NCBI GenBank assembly: GCA_002293705.1
Contig: DBDT01000069.1
Coordinates: forward strand, 1-11,498
Source of the DNA: Candidatus Woesebacteria bacterium UBA925
GTDB taxonomy: Bacteria; Patescibacteriota; Microgenomatia; UBA8517
Length of the DNA stretch: 11,498 nucleotides
Direction of reading: 5' to 3'
The position numbers and the translations under genes were made by a program. Below the pieces are notes generated by a model that saw only the letters and a program-made list of their open reading frames with translations, did no database searches and was not told the DNA's origin. Below are positions 1 to 6,138 of this stretch, in pieces; position 1 is the first letter of the stretch, and each line of letters opens with the position of its first letter.

Positions 1-5
1 GTAAG

Positions 6-33
6 ACTATTGTTTTTGAAATATACCTGTCAA
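6..33 (-). promoter_or_regulatory. Candidate sigma70-type promoter reading out of the window to the left
   Basis: On the minus strand a perfect TTGACA -35 hexamer (positions 28-33) is followed after 16 nt by AATAGT (6-11), a 4/6 match to TATAAT. It lies about 60 bp beyond the stop of the histidine phosphatase gene and would start transcription at the very edge of the window, toward a gene not seen here. The -35 is convincing and the -10 is weak. No other feature is recognisable in the 91 bp left of the last gene, and no clear terminator is visible there. Confidence 0.3.
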
Positions 34-91
34 TACCCTTTAGTATATTGGCTGGTGGTTGAGGGAAAAATTGGTGGATTATCTTTCAAAT

Positions 92-595
92 CTAGTCATT
101 AAATGACTTCTCTGTCATCTGACCATCTTTAAAAATCCAAAGCACCCCAGGCTTTGGGTAATCAAGTAAGTCAAAAAGTCCAAACCTATCTTTGGTTAAG
201 TGGCTTTTAATAGCAGCAAGTCCCGCGCCATGAGTACAAACCCACATTGTTTGAAACTTAGAGTATTTTTCCAAAAATTCTTTTATTCTTTCGCTAAATT
301 CATCAAAACTCTCATCTCCCTCCATGTATTCAATGATTTGTTTCTTTGAATGGTAATCAACCTTGGTTACATCCTTAACAATCTTTGAGGTTTGTCTACA
401 CCTAAGAAGCGGTGATGAAAAAAAGTATCTAGGCTTTTCTACTTCCTTCAAATATTCACCCAATTTAGTAATTGGGCCAATCGCCTCTGGAAGAATGGTG
501 GCTTTTTCTTGGTATACACCATACGGAATTCCAAACTTACTGTAATATGTAACTCCGTGACGAAAGACGTACCAAGTAGTATTACTTTTCAACAA
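92..595 (-). CDS. Small histidine phosphatase (phosphoglycerate mutase-like) family protein
   Basis: A 167-residue protein of the histidine phosphatase superfamily, whose members transfer phosphate from small molecules or proteins through a phospho-histidine. The signature is near the N-terminus: F-R-H-G-V at residues 11-15, with H13 the likely nucleophile. The phosphate-pocket segment S-S-P-L-L-R-C-R-Q-T follows (60-69, R65), then Glu residues around 89-95 that could supply the general acid, and the second catalytic His in C-T-H-G-A-G (H122). There is no signal peptide or membrane segment, so it is probably cytoplasmic. The start is a TTG (TTG-TTG-AAA), the only usable start after the upstream in-frame stop. 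It overlaps the end of the cyclophilin gene by 14 bp, suggesting translational coupling. The substrate cannot be told; phosphoglycerate mutase, a sugar or nucleotide phosphatase and SixA-like roles all remain possible. Confidence 0.85.
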   Translation of the reverse strand: MLKSNTTWYVFRHGVTYYSKFGIPYGVYQEKATILPEAIGPITKLGEYLKEVEKPRYFFSSPLLRCRQTSKIVKDVTKVDYHSKKQIIEYMEGDESFDEFSERIKEFLEKYSKFQTMWVCTHGAGLAAIKSHLTKDRFGLFDLLDYPKPGVLWIFKDGQMTEKSFND

Positions 596-1286
596 TTGTA
601 GCTTTATTTATTTTAACTGGATTGACTGGCTTTGATTTCTCGCCCGCCTGATTAATAGTTTCTGCTGTAGCAATTTTATCCACTACCTCTAGACCCTTGG
701 ATACCTTACCAAAGATTACATAATCTTTTGGAAGTGGATAGTCAGCATGCATTATGAAAAACTGACTTCCATTTGTGTTAGGACCAGCATTTGCCATGGC
801 TACAGTACCCCTAGTGTAACTACCATCAAATTTTTCGTCGTCAAACCTGTAACCAGGACCACCTGTTCCATTTCCTTGAGGATCACCACCCTGAATCATA
901 AATCCTTCAACTACCCTATGGAAAATGGTTCCATCGTAAAATCCGGCTCTAGATAGATATACAAAGTTGTTAACAGTAATTGGAGTTTTGTCTGCTGTCA
1001 GATCAATTACGATTTGACCCTCTGAGGTATCAAGGATAGCCTGGTAGGATTTTGATTTATCAATTGTAAGTTGTGGTTTTTCCATATTTTTACTATTGTA
1101 CATCGCTTCCGACTTGGTTTCATTGGTGTTTTTAGTTGCAGCAGGTGTAGCGGTTGGTGTTTGGGATGCAGCCCCTTTCAAATCTTCTGAGTTTGGTCTA
1201 AACAAAAATACCACCCCAGCAAAAGCAAGTACAGCTGTAAGCACTAATATTGCCAAGTTCTTCACGTTGGTAATTTTGCTACACAA
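582..1286 (-). CDS. Membrane-anchored cyclophilin-type peptidyl-prolyl cis-trans isomerase
   Basis: A 234-residue protein with an N-terminal hydrophobic segment (about residues 9-29), a Thr/Pro/Ala/Asn-rich linker (about 32-75) and a complete cyclophilin domain (about 78-234). The domain interconverts cis and trans X-Pro bonds. Active-site motifs are intact: F-H-R-V-V-E-G-F-M-I-Q-G-G-D (R124, F129, Q132) and N-G-S-Q-F-F-I (Q175, F177), matching Arg55, Phe60, Gln63, Gln111 and Phe113 of human cyclophilin A. The anchor has no lipobox Cys, so the domain is probably tethered outside the membrane, where it could help fold exported proteins; secG two genes upstream fits this. The frame begins at a TTG; a GTG at 1265 giving an M-K-N start before the same hydrophobic segment is equally plausible. 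Neither has a Shine-Dalgarno. The spacing to the upstream gene is 39 bp. Confidence 0.93.
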   Translation of the reverse strand: MCSKITNVKNLAILVLTAVLAFAGVVFLFRPNSEDLKGAASQTPTATPAATKNTNETKSEAMYNSKNMEKPQLTIDKSKSYQAILDTSEGQIVIDLTADKTPITVNNFVYLSRAGFYDGTIFHRVVEGFMIQGGDPQGNGTGGPGYRFDDEKFDGSYTRGTVAMANAGPNTNGSQFFIMHADYPLPKDYVIFGKVSKGLEVVDKIATAETINQAGEKSKPVNPVKINKATIVEK

Positions 1287-1325
1287 TAGCTTGTAAATTC
1301 AACTATCAAAATGATGAGTTAACAC

Positions 1326-2645
1326 TCACTTTCTAATAATTGAATAAACACTGGGGTTATAAAGAAAAATTGCAGGGACATCTTCAAGAAGAAATCTCTG
1401 GAAGTCCAAGTATATATTTCTTCTTTTCTGTTCATCCAAAGTTAGCCTTCCGTCCTCCAAAAGTTTGTCTATTCTTGGGTTTGAATACCTGGCAATGTTT
1501 GTCTCCTCTTGGGTTGAATGCCAAGTGACATATTGATCTGGATCAGTACCAGAGTCGTATGTGGCCAAAAATGCCTGAAATGTTTCAGGCTTGCCATTTA
1601 CAATTTTTAACACAACATCCACACCCATCTCTTTCCACTCCCTTGCAAGCTTTTCAGCAACAGGCAGGAGGTTTGATGTCAAACTAAGCTCAAAAGATAT
1701 CCTTTCTCCAGCTTTTCCATTTTGTACCAGAAGCGACTTAGCGCGAGCAAGATCAAATTCATAAGGCTTAACATCTTTATTGTATGCCCAGGAAGTTGAA
1801 GGGATTGGCCCCAAAGCTCGTGATTCTCCATATTCCGACTTATCAATAGCATACGAAAGCGCTTGCCTAAGTGGCTTGTTGTTTTCAAACAATGGGTCTT
1901 TCATGTTAAAAAACACAGCCACGTATTTACTTGTGTCCACCCTTGAATCAATATTTACATTTCTCCAGTCTGTCGGAACAGTTGTACTGTTTAAAATGTT
2001 TTTAAGCTGATCAATTTTTCCCAATTCAAATGCAATCTTTGCTTGATCCTCAGTTGGGAAAAATCTCAAAACCCGTTTTTGCCCCCCTGACTCCAAAGTA
2101 AGCTCTTCCACAATCCCATCAGAAGTTTTAACAGCTGTTACAACCCAAGAACCAACCCCAGTTAAACCTTTGCTGAAAGTGGGACGTGAGACAATGGTGC
2201 TAAAGGCCGCATAAGGGCTTGATAACTTAAAAACAAGCTGATTGGGTTCAATCCGTTCAATTACCACATCATCAAAGTGGTAATTGATTGAGTTTGGGTC
2301 AACAACCCTTCCATCTTGCCATTTAATATTTTCTGACAAGTAAAATCGCCATACCTTACCATCCTCCTCTACAGTCCAGGAACTGCTCAGACTGGGTATT
2401 GCTCTTCCATCTTCAGAAATTGCAGTAAGACCTGATGAGATGTCCAAGAGAATTTCTTTTGGCAAGTTGGCAACAGTGTATGCACCGACATAACCCTCGT
2501 AGGTTGTGTGGGGCCTGAATCTTTCTGTTGAAGAGGCAATTCTAGGGACCCCCCAAAGAAGAATTAGGATTAATGGGATAATGAAAATGCCCCTTCGAAG
2601 TAAAAACAGTCTAGAATATAGGGCTAGTCTTATAATTTGTTTCAT
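1326..2645 (-). CDS. Family 5 extracellular solute-binding protein (peptide/nickel ABC type), membrane-anchored
   Basis: A 439-residue protein resembling the SBP_bac_5 family (DppA/OppA/NikA), which capture oligopeptides or other solutes for ABC importers. Supporting segments are W-R-F-Y-L-S-E-N-I-K-W-Q-D-G-R near residue 99-113, a G-V-G-S-W-V-V stretch near 165, L-R-Q-A-L-S-Y-A-I-D-K near 265, and a C-terminal D-P-D-Q-Y...Y-S-N-P-R-I-D-K-L-L region typical of the family. The N-terminus has basic residues followed by one hydrophobic segment (about 19-33). There is no Cys anywhere in the protein, so it cannot be a lipoprotein and is probably held by this uncleaved helix. It is short for the family (usually about 500 or more residues). 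No permease or ATPase gene lies nearby. The ATG start is 12 bp after secG and lacks a Shine-Dalgarno. The substrate is unknown, and a role other than transport is possible. Confidence 0.85.
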   Translation of the reverse strand: MKQIIRLALYSRLFLLRRGIFIIPLILILLWGVPRIASSTERFRPHTTYEGYVGAYTVANLPKEILLDISSGLTAISEDGRAIPSLSSSWTVEEDGKVWRFYLSENIKWQDGRVVDPNSINYHFDDVVIERIEPNQLVFKLSSPYAAFSTIVSRPTFSKGLTGVGSWVVTAVKTSDGIVEELTLESGGQKRVLRFFPTEDQAKIAFELGKIDQLKNILNSTTVPTDWRNVNIDSRVDTSKYVAVFFNMKDPLFENNKPLRQALSYAIDKSEYGESRALGPIPSTSWAYNKDVKPYEFDLARAKSLLVQNGKAGERISFELSLTSNLLPVAEKLAREWKEMGVDVVLKIVNGKPETFQAFLATYDSGTDPDQYVTWHSTQEETNIARYSNPRIDKLLEDGRLTLDEQKRRNIYLDFQRFLLEDVPAIFLYNPSVYSIIRK

Positions 2646-2657
2646 AAAAATATTGGA

Positions 2658-2873
2658 CTAAGCCAATAAAAATGCTGCCAATGAAATGGCTAGAAACAAA
2701 AAGGAGAAAACGAAAGTTAACCTGAAGACAAGTGATTCCAAACCTCTTCTGGTAAATGATTGTGCACCACTACCCCATACTCGGCCAAAACTATTACCTT
2801 TGACCTGAATAACAACAAACAAGGTCAAAACTACTGAAACTACTATCTGCGAAACTGTCAAAATTTCCTGCAT
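2658..2873 (-). CDS. secG: Preprotein translocase subunit SecG
   Basis: A 71-residue protein with the SecG layout: a transmembrane helix (about residues 6-25), a short loop with V-I-Q-V-K-G-N-S-F-G and a Gly/Ser-rich turn, the conserved R-R-G-L-E motif (about 42-46), and a second transmembrane helix (about 49-70). SecG is the small accessory subunit of the SecYEG channel and aids SecA-driven export across the cytoplasmic membrane. Length is normal for the family. The ATG start is preceded six bases upstream by a perfect extended -10 promoter element, and there is no Shine-Dalgarno. The following gene begins 12 bp after its stop. The downstream genes encode exported or membrane-tethered proteins, in keeping with a secretion and envelope cluster. 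Confidence 0.93.
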   Translation of the reverse strand: MQEILTVSQIVVSVVLTLFVVIQVKGNSFGRVWGSGAQSFTRRGLESLVFRLTFVFSFLFLAISLAAFLLA

Positions 2874-2879
2874 GAAGGC

Positions 2880-2888
2880 ATTATATCA
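2880..2888 (-). promoter_or_regulatory. Extended -10 promoter of secG, predicted leaderless
   Basis: On the minus strand the sequence TGATATAAT is a perfect extended -10 element (TGn followed by TATAAT, hexamer at 2880-2885). Only six bases (GCCTTC) separate it from the secG ATG at 2873. A start site about seven bases after the hexamer would fall on or next to the A of the ATG, giving a leaderless mRNA. The -35 region is weak: TTGGAA, 4/6, with a 15-nt spacer. It lies in the 24-bp gap after the holin-like gene. Confidence 0.55.
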
Positions 2889-2897
2889 GACAGTTAG

Positions 2898-3290
2898 CTA
2901 TTCCAAAATAGCCACGACCAAAGAGAGGAGGAAGGAAAAACCAACATAAGCCAGGGGCAATGAATCAAAATTAACTGCCGGAATATCGATGAATCTTGAG
3001 CTGAATCCAGCAAAATTAAAGCCAACAACTGCAAAGTCAGAAATGGCCACATCTACAACCCAGATAGTCACAGCGTGGCTTACAAACTTAAACAAACCCA
3101 AGGTGGCAAGATTAATTGGTAGAAGAAGAATATTTATAATCGGCTTAACTAGATAACGAGCAAGTGCAAGTGCGACTCCGGTAATCACAAGTCCTTCTAT
3201 GAAGTTTGCAAACACAATACCTTGAGCTATTTGTGTTACAACATACAAAGCAATCACTTCCCTGCTAAAAACTGTAAAAAACTTCTTCAC
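2898..3290 (-). CDS. Phage_holin_4_2 family (YvlD-like) integral membrane protein
   Basis: A 130-residue, strongly hydrophobic protein with about four membrane segments (roughly residues 9-29, 31-46, 51-80 and 109-129). The central stretch V-K-P-I-I-N-I-L-L-L-P-I-N-L-A-T-L-G-L-F-K-F-V matches the conserved core of the family catalogued as Phage_holin_4_2 (PF04020). That family is widespread in bacterial chromosomes and includes B. subtilis YvlD. Despite the name it is usually not phage-borne, and no phage gene is present here. The function is unknown, probably in the envelope. The start is GTG without a Shine-Dalgarno. It lies 31 bp after uvrC and 24 bp before secG. Confidence 0.8.
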   Translation of the reverse strand: MKKFFTVFSREVIALYVVTQIAQGIVFANFIEGLVITGVALALARYLVKPIINILLLPINLATLGLFKFVSHAVTIWVVDVAISDFAVVGFNFAGFSSRFIDIPAVNFDSLPLAYVGFSFLLSLVVAILE

Positions 3291-3321
3291 AACTAATATT
3301 ACTACAGCAGTAAAGACAGTA

Positions 3322-4632
3322 TTACTTCACCTTCAATAAAGTCTTTGTAACTTGTGAATGATGGAGTCTCCTGGCAAACCTGTGGGCTTCATCTCTAATT
3401 CTTTGGACAAGTTTTTTAGCATACCCCTCCGGAAGTAGTCTCTCGCTAAACACTCCGTCGTTTAGAAAAACAAATGTTTCAAATCTTTTTGCTATACCAA
3501 CTACGGGAAATCTGTCACCAATTAGTTTTTTAGCAACTGCAATTTGCGGCTTGCCCCCATCAATAATCATTAGATCTGGCTCACCCCAGTCTTCAAAGTG
3601 CTTTATTCGACGCAACAAAACATGCTCCAAAGAATCAACATCGCTCCCTGCACCCTTTTTTACATGAAAATGCCTGTAGAGCTTTTTTTCAGGTGAGCCT
3701 GCCACAAAAGTAACCATAGAAGCTGTTGCGCTACTTCCAGCAAGGTGTGCAACATCAAAGCACTCTATTCTCTCAATCTTACCTTTCACATCCTCAAACT
3801 CAGAGATTATTGAGGCTATCTCATCTGATTCTTTCTCCCTAATATCTTCTATAAAAGTTGGATCTTTAATGTAGCTGTCGGTGTGCACTTTCCGTCCAAC
3901 TACTGAGACCAAAATCTTCCACCTATTTCTCCATTCAGTGGCTTTTTCAAATTCTAAACTTTTGGCAAATTTTTCCATCTGCAAAACCATCTGTTTTTCA
4001 ACAAGTCTACTTTTACCAGAAAGTACACCAACCACACCTTTAATGTTTTGCATGTACTTTTTCTTAAGCTCAGCCATCTCCTCTTCTGGAGCCTGATTAA
4101 CAATAAATGATGGACAAGGGTTACAAAGTCCTATTTCATAATTAATACATGCTCTTTTACCTACCCTGTGCTGACAATATGGAAATACTTTTCTTAACCG
4201 TCTTAAAACCATCTTTACACTCCCCGAGTCTACAAATGGGCCAAACTCAAATTTAAGATCAAAATTTGCAAGCTCTTTCTGCCTTAAGGTTAGCACCCTT
4301 GGATACTCTTCTTTAGTAATTCCAATATAAAGCGGTGACTTGTCATCTCTAAGCTCGATGTTGTAAGGGGGCATGTGTTTTCTAACCAAACTAGCCTCAA
4401 GACACAAAGCTTGGATTTCGCTGTCCACCTCAACGGTATATACATTTTTTGCCTGTGAAAGCATTGCTGCAGTTTTGCCCCCAAGATTGGGTAAAAGATA
4501 GCTTTTCAGTCTTAATCGTAGATTTTTTGCTTTACCTATGTAGAGAATCTTTCCATTTTCATCCACAAACCTATAAACCCCAGGAGCTGTGGGTGTATTT
4601 TTAATTTCTTCTGGATAACTGAATTTTTCCAT
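3322..4632 (-). CDS. uvrC: Excinuclease ABC subunit C (UvrC), lacking the C-terminal helix-hairpin-helix domain
   Basis: UvrC joins the UvrB-DNA complex and cuts on both sides of the lesion. Domains in order: GIY-YIG nuclease for the 3' incision (residues about 14-95; G18-V19-Y20, Y31-I32-G33, conserved E79); a four-cysteine cluster (C153, C162, C170, C173) matching the Fe-S-binding cysteines described for UvrC; a UVR helical hairpin that contacts UvrB (about 213-247); and the RNase H-like domain for the 5' incision with D293, D331 or D333, D358 in I-I-D-G-G-K and H417 in R-D-E-A-H-R-F-A. The protein ends at residue 436, about 20 residues after the catalytic His. The tandem helix-hairpin-helix domain of standard UvrC (about 600 residues) is absent. 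The stop is followed after 31 bp by the next gene, leaving no room for a frameshifted remnant. The ATG start overlaps the upstream gene by 32 bp, suggesting translational coupling. Confidence 0.97.
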   Translation of the reverse strand: MEKFSYPEEIKNTPTAPGVYRFVDENGKILYIGKAKNLRLRLKSYLLPNLGGKTAAMLSQAKNVYTVEVDSEIQALCLEASLVRKHMPPYNIELRDDKSPLYIGITKEEYPRVLTLRQKELANFDLKFEFGPFVDSGSVKMVLRRLRKVFPYCQHRVGKRACINYEIGLCNPCPSFIVNQAPEEEMAELKKKYMQNIKGVVGVLSGKSRLVEKQMVLQMEKFAKSLEFEKATEWRNRWKILVSVVGRKVHTDSYIKDPTFIEDIREKESDEIASIISEFEDVKGKIERIECFDVAHLAGSSATASMVTFVAGSPEKKLYRHFHVKKGAGSDVDSLEHVLLRRIKHFEDWGEPDLMIIDGGKPQIAVAKKLIGDRFPVVGIAKRFETFVFLNDGVFSERLLPEGYAKKLVQRIRDEAHRFARRLHHSQVTKTLLKVK

Positions 4633-6106
4633 GATGTTTTACCAGTAAGTATACAAAAAAGATCGATATTAAGCCAAAAAATACAACACTGAACATAACT
4701 TTTAAAAATAGCTCCACCACACCTTTTGATCCTACAAATTCAGCCTCAGGAAGACCAGCTGCTTGAGAAATAGTTGTAACATCGCTCACCAAAGGGAGAA
4801 GAGAGTAATCAATAGACCCAGTGTCTTCAACCAAGAAAAATGTGATCTGGTCCAGTGAGGTGTTTTCTTTGTAAAGGTCACCACCTCCAGTGTCGTATCT
4901 GGTTGGATCAATACCAATAATTTGACCATCATGTTCCATAACCACCCACGAATGAAGGTCGTTGCCCAAAAGTCGATATTTACTGCCCCCTGGTGGAACG
5001 ATGTAGCCTATTGCTGTCGCGGTTTTTATACCCGCAGACTGGGAAATTGCTGTAAACAAGTTGGTGTAATCAAGACAAAATGCTGAAGAATACCCTTTCA
5101 CAAGCTCGGAGAGCTCAAGGGGTTCTGTTTGACTTTTACCATACCCGTATTCAAGCCTATTTGATGTAAAAAATAATACATCTTTGTAATCTTTCAACTC
5201 CCTGGACAAAGCGACTATTGAATCATCTAAAACCTCCGATGGCTCAGGCAGAGTAATTTCATTTTTTTGGTTAACTGGATCAAACAACCGACTTATCTCA
5301 AAATTAGACTCCACATCAACTTGTGTAATTGGTCCAACAATAAATCTTGCGATAGTGTTTCCTAGATCATCTTTAAATATTGCCTGCGGTCTTGGTCTTA
5401 TTGATCTTAAGTAGACAATTTGATTAGGAGTGTCAGGTGGTAGCTTTATGTCTTTAATAGCAGGAGCAAGCCCAGCATTTTTAAGACTCCAAACCAGATT
5501 AATTGAATAATCTTGTGAATTACCATAAAAAACCCTTAGCGGGCCGCCCAATACTTCTTCTTTTTCAAAACTAAATACAACATCACCTTCAACTGCTTTT
5601 TCTTTGTTGGATTTGGGGCTTAAAAATAGATTGGGTAAGTATTTTTCAGGAATAATTAGATTTAAGTTGTAATCTTTGTATTCCTGCGCACTTTTTGGTG
5701 TAGGTATGGAAAAAGACCAAGATGAAGTTGTTCCCAAGTACAGCGAGCGATCTTCAAATTCCAGTTTAAAATTGGCCTTATTTCCAACACCAACAGCTGG
5801 TTTTGCAAGGACTATCTTGTAGTAGCTGTTTTCCACGTTCAAAACATCAAGTTTTGTTCCGTTTTGGTATGCAACAATGCCTTCTGGTCTAAGTCCACTT
5901 GGCATGAATTTAAAATTCTCTACATAACTAGTTGAAGTTAGATTTACCGTCTCAATTTCATAACTAACATAAACAATGCGTTTTTCAGGATCTAGCCTGT
6001 AAAATACTTGAGCTGAAGTTTGTATCTCATCAAAAGCTGCCGCTTTACCTTCTGAGACCAGAAAGGTGAGGGCTACCACAATAAAGGCCAATACTTTTTG
6101 AATCAC
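4601..6106 (-). CDS. Exported transglutaminase-like (papain-fold) protein with C-terminal membrane anchor
   Basis: A 501-residue protein. It starts with a signal peptide (lysine at 4, hydrophobic core 5-17, probable cleavage after A-A-A at 22-24), followed by a large beta-rich region of unknown type (about 25-300). A transglutaminase-like core follows (about 305-410), with the triad Cys344 (S-S-A-F-C-L-D-Y-T), His385 (N-D-L-H-S-W-V-V-M) and Asp400 (I-G-I-D-P-T). Near the end is one transmembrane helix (about 464-489) with a basic tail. In bacteria this fold usually gives proteases or amidases; true cross-linking is rarer. The catalytic domain should sit outside the membrane, and the substrate is unknown. 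The start is GTG without a Shine-Dalgarno; the frame has a stop shortly upstream. It lies 32 bp after uvrA and its 3' end overlaps uvrC by 32 bp in another frame, so it is probably co-transcribed with the repair genes without an evident functional link. Confidence 0.85.
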   Translation of the reverse strand: MIQKVLAFIVVALTFLVSEGKAAAFDEIQTSAQVFYRLDPEKRIVYVSYEIETVNLTSTSYVENFKFMPSGLRPEGIVAYQNGTKLDVLNVENSYYKIVLAKPAVGVGNKANFKLEFEDRSLYLGTTSSWSFSIPTPKSAQEYKDYNLNLIIPEKYLPNLFLSPKSNKEKAVEGDVVFSFEKEEVLGGPLRVFYGNSQDYSINLVWSLKNAGLAPAIKDIKLPPDTPNQIVYLRSIRPRPQAIFKDDLGNTIARFIVGPITQVDVESNFEISRLFDPVNQKNEITLPEPSEVLDDSIVALSRELKDYKDVLFFTSNRLEYGYGKSQTEPLELSELVKGYSSAFCLDYTNLFTAISQSAGIKTATAIGYIVPPGGSKYRLLGNDLHSWVVMEHDGQIIGIDPTRYDTGGGDLYKENTSLDQITFFLVEDTGSIDYSLLPLVSDVTTISQAAGLPEAEFVGSKGVVELFLKVMFSVVFFGLISIFFVYLLVKHHGKIQLSRRN

Positions 6107-6138
6107 TACTAATTGTATCTATTTATAAGGGAGTTAAT

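Noticed and set aside
26..55. Imperfect inverted repeat downstream of the histidine phosphatase gene
   Set aside because: It pairs in 8 of 10 positions on the transcribed strand and has no T tract after it, so it is not convincing as a terminator.
2651..2669. Short hairpin ATTGG/CCAAT followed by TTTTT at the secG stop, as a possible terminator
   Set aside because: The stem is only five AT-rich pairs and the T run sits directly against the next start codon, 12 bp from the secG stop. Too weak to claim termination inside a compact operon.
2898..3290. Holin-like gene as a sign of a prophage
   Set aside because: The Phage_holin_4_2 family is common in chromosomes, and no other phage-type gene is present.
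3291..3324. Frameshift as the cause of the short UvrC
   Set aside because: Only 31 bp lie between the uvrC stop and the next start, too little for the missing domain, and the following frame encodes an intact unrelated membrane protein.
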